Shown in pieces: positions 1 through 6,371 of a stretch of DNA of 6,529 bases (position 1 is its first letter; each line of letters opens with the position of its first letter). Made by a program: the position numbers and the translations under genes. Below the pieces are notes generated by a model, which saw only the letters and a program-made list of their open reading frames with translations, was not told the origin of the DNA and did no database searches. The stretch comes from Flavobacteriia bacterium (lineage in GTDB: Bacteria > Bacteroidota > Bacteroidia > Flavobacteriales_D > Crocinitomicaceae). Location of the stretch: the NCBI GenBank assembly GCA_009925805.1, contig RFQF01000117.1:1-6529 (forward strand), read 5' to 3'.

Positions 1-89
1 AACTTTTCCCCTACGAGTGCATTCATCAAGGTGGACTTGCCTACATTTGGACTTCCCACGATGTTCACGAAACCTGATTTATGTGCCAT
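1..89 (-). CDS. era: GTPase Era, N-terminal fragment (runs off left edge)
   Basis: On the minus strand the ATG at 89-87 opens a frame whose 29 complete codons match the start of Era, the essential Ras-like GTPase that binds the 16S rRNA 3' end and assists 30S subunit maturation at the cytoplasmic face of the membrane. Seen directly: residues 6-12 GFVNIVG form the first beta strand, followed by the G1/Walker A P-loop GSPNVGKS at residues 12-19 (G12, G17, K18, S19) and TLMNALVGEK. The short N-terminus MAHKSGFVN before the strand is usual for Bacteroidota Era. G2-G5 and the KH domain lie outside the window. The gene is divergent from ribD. Another GTPase with the same P-loop (Der, EngB) is less likely because the residues around the loop, notably NPNVGKSTLMNAL-like spacing and the GFVN lead-in, are Era-like. 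Confidence 0.9.
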   Translation of the reverse strand, partial: MAHKSGFVNIVGSPNVGKSTLMNALVGEK

Positions 90-96
90 TATTCGG

Positions 97-104
97 CAAA
101 GGTA
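97..104 (-). promoter_or_regulatory. -7 promoter element for era
   Basis: On the minus strand this reads TACCTTTG, an exact match to the Bacteroidota -7 consensus TAnnTTTG. It lies 7 nt before the era ATG, so the transcript would have almost no leader. I found no convincing TTG at the expected -33 distance. Confidence 0.55.
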
Positions 105-155
105 GTCAATTGCCGGCGGAATGAGGAAAACGAACACAGGTTGTAGGAAGTTTAG

Positions 156-163
156 TACCTTCG
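156..163 (+). promoter_or_regulatory. -7 promoter element for ribD
   Basis: TACCTTCG matches TAnnTTTG at all but one position. It ends 4 nt before the GTG at 168. No TTG occurs at a suitable upstream distance, so the call rests on the -7 element and its position alone. The spacing leaves no room for an FMN riboswitch between promoter and gene. Confidence 0.45.
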
Positions 164-167
164 TAAG

Positions 168-1205
168 GTGAACGTGGACGAATTGTATATGCAGCGCTGC
201 ATCGACCTGGCATATCTTGGTTCAGGCGCTGTGGCCCCCAATCCGATGGTGGGATGTGTTATTGTGAAAGACAATGAAATTCTAGGAGAAGGCTATCACA
301 GGACGTTTGGAGGACCTCATGCAGAAATTGAAGCATTGAGGAATGTAAAAAACGGCCAAAACCTCAAAGGCTCTACGGTGTATATATCCTTGGAGCCGTG
401 TACTCATTTTGGTAAAACGCCTCCTTGCATTACGTCCATTATTGAAATAAAACCCCGCAGGGTAGTTATCGGCAGCCGCGACGCCAATCCAACCGTCGCT
501 GGAAAAGGCATAGACCGATTGCAACGGGAAGGCATCGAAGTGGTGGAGGGAATTTTGGCAGAAGCCTGCCGCGAATTGAATAAACGGTTTTTTACCTTCC
601 ACGAAAAACGGAGGCCCTACATCATTTTGAAGTGGGCGCAAACGCAAGACGGCTTTTTGGATCGCAACCGCGAGGAAGATGAAACGGGAATACAATGGAT
701 TTCCAGTCCAGAAACACAGACCTTGGTGCATCAATGGCGTGCCGAGGAATCGGGAATTTTGGTAGGACGAAATACGATATTAAACGATAATCCTTCGTTA
801 ACCGTTCGGCAAGTTTACGGGAACAACCCGACGCGCATTGTTATCGATAGCAATCTGAAATTATCCTCGGATGTAGGTATTTTTTCCGACGAGGCTCCCA
901 CCTTGGTATTTAATCGCGTTCGGAACCAACAGCAGGGAAGCGCGGAATGGATCAAAATTCCAGAAACCGCAACGTCGTATATTTTGGAGGAATTATATCG
1001 AAGAAATATCCTAAGCGTATTGGTTGAAGGCGGTAGTCGAACATTGCAGTACTTTATTATTGATAATGTATGGGATGAAGCCCGCATTATTGTAAGTCCT
1101 GTGAAATTCAAGGAAGGCATGCGTGCGCCTGTGCTTACCAAAACTCCCATACGCGCGCACCGTTTTGGACCGGTAGACACCGTATACTACTTCCAACGAA
1201 AATAA
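168..1205 (+). CDS. ribD: RibD: bifunctional pyrimidine deaminase / uracil reductase of riboflavin synthesis
   Basis: Cytoplasmic enzyme of 345 residues. It deaminates 2,5-diamino-6-ribosylamino-4(3H)-pyrimidinone 5'-phosphate and then reduces the ribosyl group with NADPH, giving the ribitylamino-uracil phosphate of riboflavin synthesis. The N-terminal deaminase (about 1-147) shows the APNP motif at 23-26, the zinc/catalytic motif H51-A-E53 and the second zinc motif PCTHFGKTPPC at 77-87, so the expected ligands are H51, C78 and C87 with E53 as proton shuttle. The reductase (about 150-345) opens with PYIILKWAQTQDG, has GILVGRNTILNDNPSLTVR at 196-214 and VEGG at 286-289. Length is normal for the family and nothing essential appears missing. 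GTG at 168 is preferred because MNVDELYMQR suits the family and it follows the -7 element by 4 nt; GTG 174 and ATG 189 are in-frame alternatives. The stop overlaps the next start by 1 nt. Confidence 0.95.
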   Translation: MNVDELYMQRCIDLAYLGSGAVAPNPMVGCVIVKDNEILGEGYHRTFGGPHAEIEALRNVKNGQNLKGSTVYISLEPCTHFGKTPPCITSIIEIKPRRVVIGSRDANPTVAGKGIDRLQREGIEVVEGILAEACRELNKRFFTFHEKRRPYIILKWAQTQDGFLDRNREEDETGIQWISSPETQTLVHQWRAEESGILVGRNTILNDNPSLTVRQVYGNNPTRIVIDSNLKLSSDVGIFSDEAPTLVFNRVRNQQQGSAEWIKIPETATSYILEELYRRNILSVLVEGGSRTLQYFIIDNVWDEARIIVSPVKFKEGMRAPVLTKTPIRAHRFGPVDTVYYFQRK

Positions 1206-2065
1206 TGGACTTAATTTTTAGCATACTTGCTTCGTCGTTCATTTTTGTGCTTTTCAAGTCCTTTCCGCGCTACGGAATCGATACCCTGCAAGCGGTTATT
1301 GCCAATTACTTTGTAGCCTTTTCTTGCGGTACGCTCTTGTTTGCCCCGCATTTTCCCGCGAACGATCTCCTATTCCAGGTGCTGCCTTTTACGGTGATCT
1401 GCGGAATACTCTTTATTTCCTTGTTCATCTTGATGGGACTCAGCTCGCAAAAAAACGGTGTTTCGAGCACCTCGGTCGCCGTAAAAATGTCGATGGCTTT
1501 ATCGGTTCTTGGGGTACTTTTTGTTCTTTCAGAGCGCTTAACCTTGAGCACATTGGTATCTTTATTTTTAGCATTATTGGGGGTGTATTTCGTTTCCTTT
1601 CAACGTGACAAAGCACAAAAAACCTCAGGGGTCTGGATGTTGGTAGTCTTGTTTTTTGGAAGTGCGGGATTGGATTTTGTGTTATATTGTTCGCGTTCCC
1701 TATGGTTACCCAAAGGTTTTCACGAAGGGGTTTTTGCATCGTTGGGTTTCTTAACGGCCGGAATCTTGGGCTTTATTTATTTTTGCTATCAACGGTTAAT
1801 TGGTAAAGCGAAATTTCATCTCAAAAGTTGGGGGGCCGGAATCGCCTTAGGTATTCCGAATTATTTTTCCATTTACCTCCTGGTTAAGGCTTATGGTAGT
1901 TTGGGGTTAACGCCACAGCAAGTGCTCTCCTTCGCCAACGTTGGGGTGGTAATTTCGAGTGCGCTTTTAGGAATTGTGGTGTTTCGTGAGGGATTCTCTT
2001 GGCGCAAGATTGTTGGACTCATCCTTTCCGTTGCTGCGCTTATGCTCTCTTTGCTTACTTTTTAA
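1205..2065 (+). CDS. EamA/DMT-family membrane transporter, substrate unknown
   Basis: 286-residue inner-membrane protein with about ten hydrophobic helices, roughly at 1-19, 28-47, 56-78, 90-109, 112-131, 142-162, 174-195, 207-228, 236-258 and 264-285. This is the 5+5 arrangement of the drug/metabolite transporter superfamily. The end of each half shows the usual pattern: SERLTLSTLVSLFLALLGVY after helix 4, and FREGFSWRKIVGLILSVAAL near the C-terminus. The ATG overlaps the ribD stop as TAATG, which points to translational coupling, and no Shine-Dalgarno is needed. What it moves cannot be read from sequence. Families with this fold export amino acids, sugars and metabolites. RibN riboflavin transporters also belong to the EamA family, so linkage to ribD makes a flavin or precursor substrate plausible, but this is inference only. 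Confidence 0.88.
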   Translation: MDLIFSILASSFIFVLFKSFPRYGIDTLQAVIANYFVAFSCGTLLFAPHFPANDLLFQVLPFTVICGILFISLFILMGLSSQKNGVSSTSVAVKMSMALSVLGVLFVLSERLTLSTLVSLFLALLGVYFVSFQRDKAQKTSGVWMLVVLFFGSAGLDFVLYCSRSLWLPKGFHEGVFASLGFLTAGILGFIYFCYQRLIGKAKFHLKSWGAGIALGIPNYFSIYLLVKAYGSLGLTPQQVLSFANVGVVISSALLGIVVFREGFSWRKIVGLILSVAALMLSLLTF

Positions 2066-2084
2066 GCTTAATGCAGTATATTTG
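2050..2084 (+). promoter_or_regulatory. Bacteroidota-type promoter for the T9SS/CotH gene
   Basis: TATATTTG at 2077-2084 is an exact match to the -7 consensus TAnnTTTG. A TTTG at 2050-2053 lies 23 nt upstream, at the upper limit of the reported spacing for the -33 element. The -7 element ends 3 nt before the ATG at 2088, so the transcript would begin at or very near the start codon. It gives the big gene its own promoter even though it lies only 22 nt after the transporter gene. Confidence 0.6.
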
Positions 2085-2087
2085 GAA

Positions 2088-5000
2088 ATGCGATTGTTTA
2101 TAAGTCTACTGTCTGGCCTTATTTTTTCCACCCCCTTGATGGGACAATTGGTGATCAATGAAGCCAGTAACAGCAATGCTGCGGTTTTTGTGCAGCCCAA
2201 TGGTTCCACCCCGGATTGGATTGAATTGTACAACGGTAGTCCCGGAAATTATTCGTTGCAAGGTCATTATTTAAGCGATGATCGGACCCATTTGCAAAAA
2301 TGGCCTTTTCCGCCCAATACTCTTTCCCCGCATGCCTTTCTTACGGTCTTGGCAGACAAAAACAACAGTTCCTTTTTGATTCATCACTACGAAACGGCGG
2401 TTGGACAAAACAATTTATGGAAATACCATATTCCTGCCGGAAATGTACCCCAATGGGATTCCTTAGGATTCGACGACGCGTCGTGGATGCCCGGCAAAAT
2501 GAGTATTGGATTTGGCGATGGAGACGATAGCACGGTGTTGGCTTCTCCGGTCACAACCTACTATGCACGGTATGCATTTCAAGTGACCCATTATCAAGAC
2601 ATCGAGCAAGCGATCTTAGACATCGATTACGACGATGGATTTGTGGCCTATTTAAATGGGACGGAAATAGCCCGATCGGGACTCGTTGGGGTGCCTCCTG
2701 CGGTGAATGAATTAGCTACCGACCATGAAGCACAACTGTATCAAGGGGGATCGCTGACCTCGTTTGATTTAAACATGGGCGTAGTCGCCAACCTCTTAGT
2801 GAACGGCACCAATGTACTGGCAATTGAAGTGCACAACAGTGATAGCTTGGGCGATGATTTAAGTTGTCGGCCTTTTTTAACCTTCGGTTTGCATTCGAAC
2901 CAGCAACAATTTGGTGGAACAACGCACCCTTATTTTCAGGTGGCCAATCAAGGAGGAGGTACTTTCGAAACGAATTTTGGGATTGCTACGGAAGGAGAAA
3001 CGCTTTATTTAAGCAACGCTGGGGGGATTTTGGACTCGCTCGTTGTACCTGATCTGGAGGCTAACATGTCGATTGGTAGAAATCAAGACGGTGCAGGCCC
3101 TGTAGTTCTTTTTACCAATCCCACCCCTAACACGAGCAACAACGTTGCTTCAGGATATTCAGGCTATGAATCTCTTCCAATAATCCAACAAGTAGGGGGC
3201 GTGTACCATCAACCTATCCAAGTTTTCGTAACCAATACCTCCACGCACGGAGGCATCCTTCGCTACACCCTTCACGGGAACGATCCAGATACCAATTCCA
3301 CCGTTTATACTGGCCCTATCTTGCTCGATACGCATGCTGTGGTCAAAGTACGTTGCTTTCCGCATGGCACGAATTTATTACCCAGTCCTTTGGAAGCAGA
3401 AACGTTCTTGTTCAACGAAAGCAGTACGATTCCGATGGTAGCCATAACCATTGATTCGAATGATCTAGTTGGAGGTAATGGGATTTTCGACAATTGGTGG
3501 ACGGATTGGAAACGACCATGCGTGATCGAGTATTTCGATACCACGGGCACAAAGCGCTTTGAAAGCAAGGCCTCGGTGAAACCCGACGGGGGCGCTGGTG
3601 GGAGTCGTAGCAATCCGCAACACAGTGTGACGGTAGAACCCGCCAATTCAGCGTATGGCACAGGTATGCCGATTCATTTTCCAATCATTCCGGAGAAACC
3701 CTATGTGAATGATTACTATGGATTATATATCCGCAATGGAAGCAATTGGTGGAATCAATACCATCAAAGGGATGCTACGTTTTGCAGAACCATGAAAAAT
3801 ACGCATGTGAATTACCAGGGGTATCAACCCGCAAATGTCTTCATCAACGGGGTGTATTTTGGGGTCTATGAATTACGAGAAAAAGCCAGTGAGGGGTATT
3901 ATCTGGAGAATTATGGGAATAATATGGATAGTTTGGACTTACTTTCAGTAAGTTACTGGTATGGCGCAGGAATTATCCGCACCGTAAAAGGCTCAGACAC
4001 TTCCTTTTACAGCATGGTACACACCATTGATTCGTTGGATAAAAACGATCCTAACTATCTTAAGTATTGTGATCGAAAATTGGATGTTAAAAACTACGCT
4101 GATTATCTCATTGGAGAATTTTGGATAGCCAATACCGATTGGATTTGGAACAACATGAAAATGGCGCGCACGCGCAGCACCGATAACAAATGGCGCTTTA
4201 ACTTACAGGACTTAGAATGGGGCTTGGGAGGTTGGACCGATTACAACGCCGATATGTTCAACCATTTTTTCTACGGGAACCAACCGAACCCCTATTATCA
4301 AATTTATGCCAATTTAATTCAGGATAGCACCTACAGAAACTATTTTATCAATCGCTTTGCTGACCTGATGAATACGAATTTACACCCGAATACAACCAAT
4401 CCTATGGTGAACCGAATGTATCAAGAATTATTACCGGAAATGCCTCGACACTTTGCCCTTTGGACGGGGGATGTTGCCGGAGGCATGGCAACGTACAATG
4501 ATCGAAAAAACACGATATTGTACCATTTTAATCGAAGGAGTTCTGTAGTGAGGCAACAGATGAAAAGCTATTACAATCTTACCGATACAGTTGTAGTTAC
4601 CTTAAATACCCTCCCGTCGAACGCTGGATACATAAAAATCAGCACCATCATTCCCGATTCGCTTCCGTGGAAAGGGGTGTATTTCAATGGTAACCCGGTA
4701 CGAATTTCAGCCCATGCGAATCCAGGATTCACCTTCGACCATTGGGAATACAATATCAATTTACCGGCTGCGCAACAACATCAATCCAGCGTGGTAGTAA
4801 ATCTGGCAAGCGATGATTACTTCACGGCCGTATTTCAAGGTACGCGACGAGACACCACGATAACAGTATCTGAAATTCAATATAACCCGGATCCTTCGGT
4901 GGATGGCGGAAATTGGATTGAATTGCATAATTATGGCAATCAACCCATCGATTTAACCGGTTACCGGATTCAAAGCAATAAATTTTTCAACCAATTTGCC

Positions 5001-6074
5001 TTTAAGGATGGTACGGAAATCCCTGCGAATGGGTACTTGGTGGTGGCCGAGGATAGCATAAAATTCAAGAACCTTTATCCGGGGATAACAAATTGGGTAG
5101 GCAGCACCCATTTCGGGTGGAACAATACAAAGGATTCCATTTATTTAATTGCCCCAAATCGAAAAGCGGTAATCGCTATGCACTATACCAACAATCGTCC
5201 TTATCCCCGTTGCGCTAATGGATATGGAAGAACCATGGAGAATCGCATTGTGAACCAGCAGCAACTTGATTCCACCGTTTGGTTTTGTGGATGTATTGGT
5301 GGGTCGCCTGGTAAAGCGTATACGCCGTGTAAAGAAGACCTTGTTATTAGCGAGTTCAATCTTGGAAAGAAAACCGTCTTGAATAATTCCGATGATTGGA
5401 TTGAACTAAAAAACAACACCTCATCTACCATGAACCTCAGCGGATTTAGGTTGAAGGATGAAAACAACTGGCATCATTTTCCCTTGGATGGCATCACCCT
5501 TGAACCCCAAGAATACGCAGTTATTGTCAAAGATTCGAGCCTGTTCAATACCCGCCACCTCGCGTTGAATGCGAAATTGATTTACGGTATTTCTTTCGGA
5601 ATTTCGAATAATGACGCTATTCGCGTATTCAATCAAGACAGCGTATTGATTCAGAGTGTATTCATCGACACCTTGGGAAGTTGGCCTTCAGCTCCTTTTA
5701 ACGAAGATTACACCTTCGAGTACCGCGAAAACGGAAGCAATCAGACCTTGGGCCAGGAATGGTTTCAGGGATGCAGCGGTGGATCACCCGGAAAGGCCTA
5801 CAGTCCTTGCCCTGAACTTCCTGAAAACACATCATTGACTTTGTACCCAAATCCCACGACTGGATCGCTGACCCTAACATGCCTCAACCAAGGAATCGTC
5901 ATCTATGCTTTATATGATACTTATGGGCAGCAACTTATGGAGGAGGAACTTCCCAAAAGCATGGATCCCATAGTTAGCTATACATTGGATGTTTCGCGTA
6001 TCGCACAAGGCCACTATATCATGATGGTAAACCTCAACGGGGACCGACAAATAATTCGCTTTATTAAACGGTGA
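2088..6074 (+). CDS. Secreted CotH-kinase / lamin-tail multidomain protein with T9SS sorting signal
   Basis: 1328-residue exported protein. The ATG at 2088 is chosen because it follows a consensus -7 element by 3 nt and begins a classic signal peptide (MR, hydrophobic 3-14, likely cut after MG at 18-19); the frame stays open upstream to 1974 but that part lies inside the transporter gene. Domains in order: LTD1 N-half 20-95 (INEASNSN, DWIELYN); jelly-roll-like insert about 107-268 (FDDASW, GFGDGDD, DYDDGFVAYLNG, LAIEVHN); LTD1 C-half about 276-350 (TNFGIATEGETLYLSN); chitobiase/hexosaminidase C-terminal-like 361-443 (RYTLHGNDP, VYTGPI); CotH-type kinase about 447-825 (VFINGVYFGVYELREK, IANTDWIWNNMK, WRFNLQDLEWGLGG); InlB-B-like repeat 832-917 (ISAHANPGFTFDHWEY); LTD2 924-1081; LTD3 1083-1241; type A sorting domain 1247-1328 (LYPNPTTGSLTL, LDVSRIAQGHYIMMV, FIKR). 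It should cross the inner membrane by Sec and the outer membrane by T9SS. Substrate and kinase activity are unknown. Confidence 0.93.
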   Translation: MRLFISLLSGLIFSTPLMGQLVINEASNSNAAVFVQPNGSTPDWIELYNGSPGNYSLQGHYLSDDRTHLQKWPFPPNTLSPHAFLTVLADKNNSSFLIHHYETAVGQNNLWKYHIPAGNVPQWDSLGFDDASWMPGKMSIGFGDGDDSTVLASPVTTYYARYAFQVTHYQDIEQAILDIDYDDGFVAYLNGTEIARSGLVGVPPAVNELATDHEAQLYQGGSLTSFDLNMGVVANLLVNGTNVLAIEVHNSDSLGDDLSCRPFLTFGLHSNQQQFGGTTHPYFQVANQGGGTFETNFGIATEGETLYLSNAGGILDSLVVPDLEANMSIGRNQDGAGPVVLFTNPTPNTSNNVASGYSGYESLPIIQQVGGVYHQPIQVFVTNTSTHGGILRYTLHGNDPDTNSTVYTGPILLDTHAVVKVRCFPHGTNLLPSPLEAETFLFNESSTIPMVAITIDSNDLVGGNGIFDNWWTDWKRPCVIEYFDTTGTKRFESKASVKPDGGAGGSRSNPQHSVTVEPANSAYGTGMPIHFPIIPEKPYVNDYYGLYIRNGSNWWNQYHQRDATFCRTMKNTHVNYQGYQPANVFINGVYFGVYELREKASEGYYLENYGNNMDSLDLLSVSYWYGAGIIRTVKGSDTSFYSMVHTIDSLDKNDPNYLKYCDRKLDVKNYADYLIGEFWIANTDWIWNNMKMARTRSTDNKWRFNLQDLEWGLGGWTDYNADMFNHFFYGNQPNPYYQIYANLIQDSTYRNYFINRFADLMNTNLHPNTTNPMVNRMYQELLPEMPRHFALWTGDVAGGMATYNDRKNTILYHFNRRSSVVRQQMKSYYNLTDTVVVTLNTLPSNAGYIKISTIIPDSLPWKGVYFNGNPVRISAHANPGFTFDHWEYNINLPAAQQHQSSVVVNLASDDYFTAVFQGTRRDTTITVSEIQYNPDPSVDGGNWIELHNYGNQPIDLTGYRIQSNKFFNQFAFKDGTEIPANGYLVVAEDSIKFKNLYPGITNWVGSTHFGWNNTKDSIYLIAPNRKAVIAMHYTNNRPYPRCANGYGRTMENRIVNQQQLDSTVWFCGCIGGSPGKAYTPCKEDLVISEFNLGKKTVLNNSDDWIELKNNTSSTMNLSGFRLKDENNWHHFPLDGITLEPQEYAVIVKDSSLFNTRHLALNAKLIYGISFGISNNDAIRVFNQDSVLIQSVFIDTLGSWPSAPFNEDYTFEYRENGSNQTLGQEWFQGCSGGSPGKAYSPCPELPENTSLTLYPNPTTGSLTLTCLNQGIVIYALYDTYGQQLMEEELPKSMDPIVSYTLDVSRIAQGHYIMMVNLNGDRQIIRFIKR
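5292..5810 (+). repeat. Tandem lamin-tail domains ending in the same motif
   Basis: Within the large protein, LTD2 (residues 924-1081) and LTD3 (1083-1241) are successive homologous units. Both have an ISEF/VSEI-type first strand, a WIEL(H/K)N core and end in CxGGSPGKAY(T/S)PC, at residues 1069-1081 (5292-5330) and 1229-1241 (5772-5810). Most codons in the shared motif differ synonymously, so this is an old protein-level duplication rather than a recent DNA repeat. The span given runs from the first motif copy to the second. Confidence 0.75.
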
Positions 6075-6216
6075 CTTTCGCGCTTTCGTTGAGCAAGGCG
6101 ATCATAGCAGCACAGGTAATATAGAGCTGCGTCGCCGTTTCGTCGCCATGCTGAGTGCTGTTTACACCCATGTGAGTAATAGAAATCTGCAACAAATCCG
6201 TTCGCCTTTTGATGAT
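6064..6216 (-). pseudogene. Short convergent reading frame, possible C-terminal remnant of an unidentified gene
   Basis: On the minus strand a frame is open from just after an in-frame TAA (6219-6217) to a TAA at 6066-6064, about 50 codons. An ATG at 6171 gives 35 residues, starting MGVNSTQHGDETATQLY and ending LLNESAKVTV. Its stop overlaps the 3' end of the T9SS gene by 11 nt, tail to tail. The translation reads like folded protein, including an amphipathic helix-like ETATQLYITCAAMIALL, and the stretch 6121-6180 is 52% G+C by hand count, like neighbouring genes. Just upstream on its strand the composition falls to about 27%. This suggests the end of a larger gene whose 5' part is missing, but I do not recognise a family. 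It may instead be a small intact gene or simply an open frame. Confidence 0.3.
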
Positions 6217-6237
6217 TTATAAATAGTTTTTCTAATT

Positions 6238-6310
6238 TTATAAAAGTTACCAAAAGTAAACCAATACAACACAAATATGTTCGCTTGAATTGCTTTTGGT
6301 AAGGTTATAA
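6238..6310. repeat. Imperfect inverted repeat in AT-rich stretch
   Basis: TTACCAAAAG at 6247-6256 and CTTTTGGTAA at 6293-6302 are exact reverse complements separated by 36 nt. Each arm is flanked on the outside by TTATAA (6238-6243 and 6305-6310) after 3 or 2 unpaired bases, giving arms of about 18-19 nt. The stem is AT-rich and has no following T-run on the plus strand, so an intrinsic terminator is unlikely. A protein-binding dyad, a decayed mobile-element end or chance are the remaining readings. Confidence 0.5.
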
Positions 6311-6371
6311 GTAAGTTGGGTGCAACCCTAAAGACTACGACACAGTAACCAAAATATTACAGACGACAGAA

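Noticed and set aside
90..167. Possible FMN riboswitch before ribD
   Set aside because: The whole intergenic region is 78 bp and the likely promoter ends 4 nt before the start; none of the conserved RFN element is visible.
282..734. Minus-strand open frame of 150 codons inside ribD
   Set aside because: It lies wholly opposite a strongly supported enzyme gene and its translation shows no recognisable domain; it is a shadow frame.
2062..2071. Perfect palindrome TTAAGCTTAA at the transporter stop codon
   Set aside because: Only 10 bp, part of it is the stop codon, no loop or T-run for a terminator; it falls between the -33 and -7 elements but there is no other sign of an operator.
1974..2087. 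Upstream extension of the large secreted protein to an ATG at 1974
   Set aside because: The extra 38 residues overlap the transporter gene in another frame, would bury the signal peptide, and precede a consensus promoter; the ATG at 2088 is far better.
6075..6250. Intrinsic terminator after the large gene
   Set aside because: I found no G+C-rich hairpin followed by a T-run on either strand here; termination must be elsewhere or factor-dependent.
6014..6274. 86-codon minus-strand frame spanning the end of the large gene
   Set aside because: Its translation is rich in Cys/Tyr/His/Arg in an unstructured mix and continues into the sorting-domain coding region; the other minus frame (6064-6216) reads more like protein.
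6315..6321. GTTGGGT resembling an integron attC core site (GTTRRRY)
   Set aside because: No matching RYYYAAC partner at a suitable distance, no attC-like fold and no integrase or cassette array; a 7-bp degenerate match is expected by chance.
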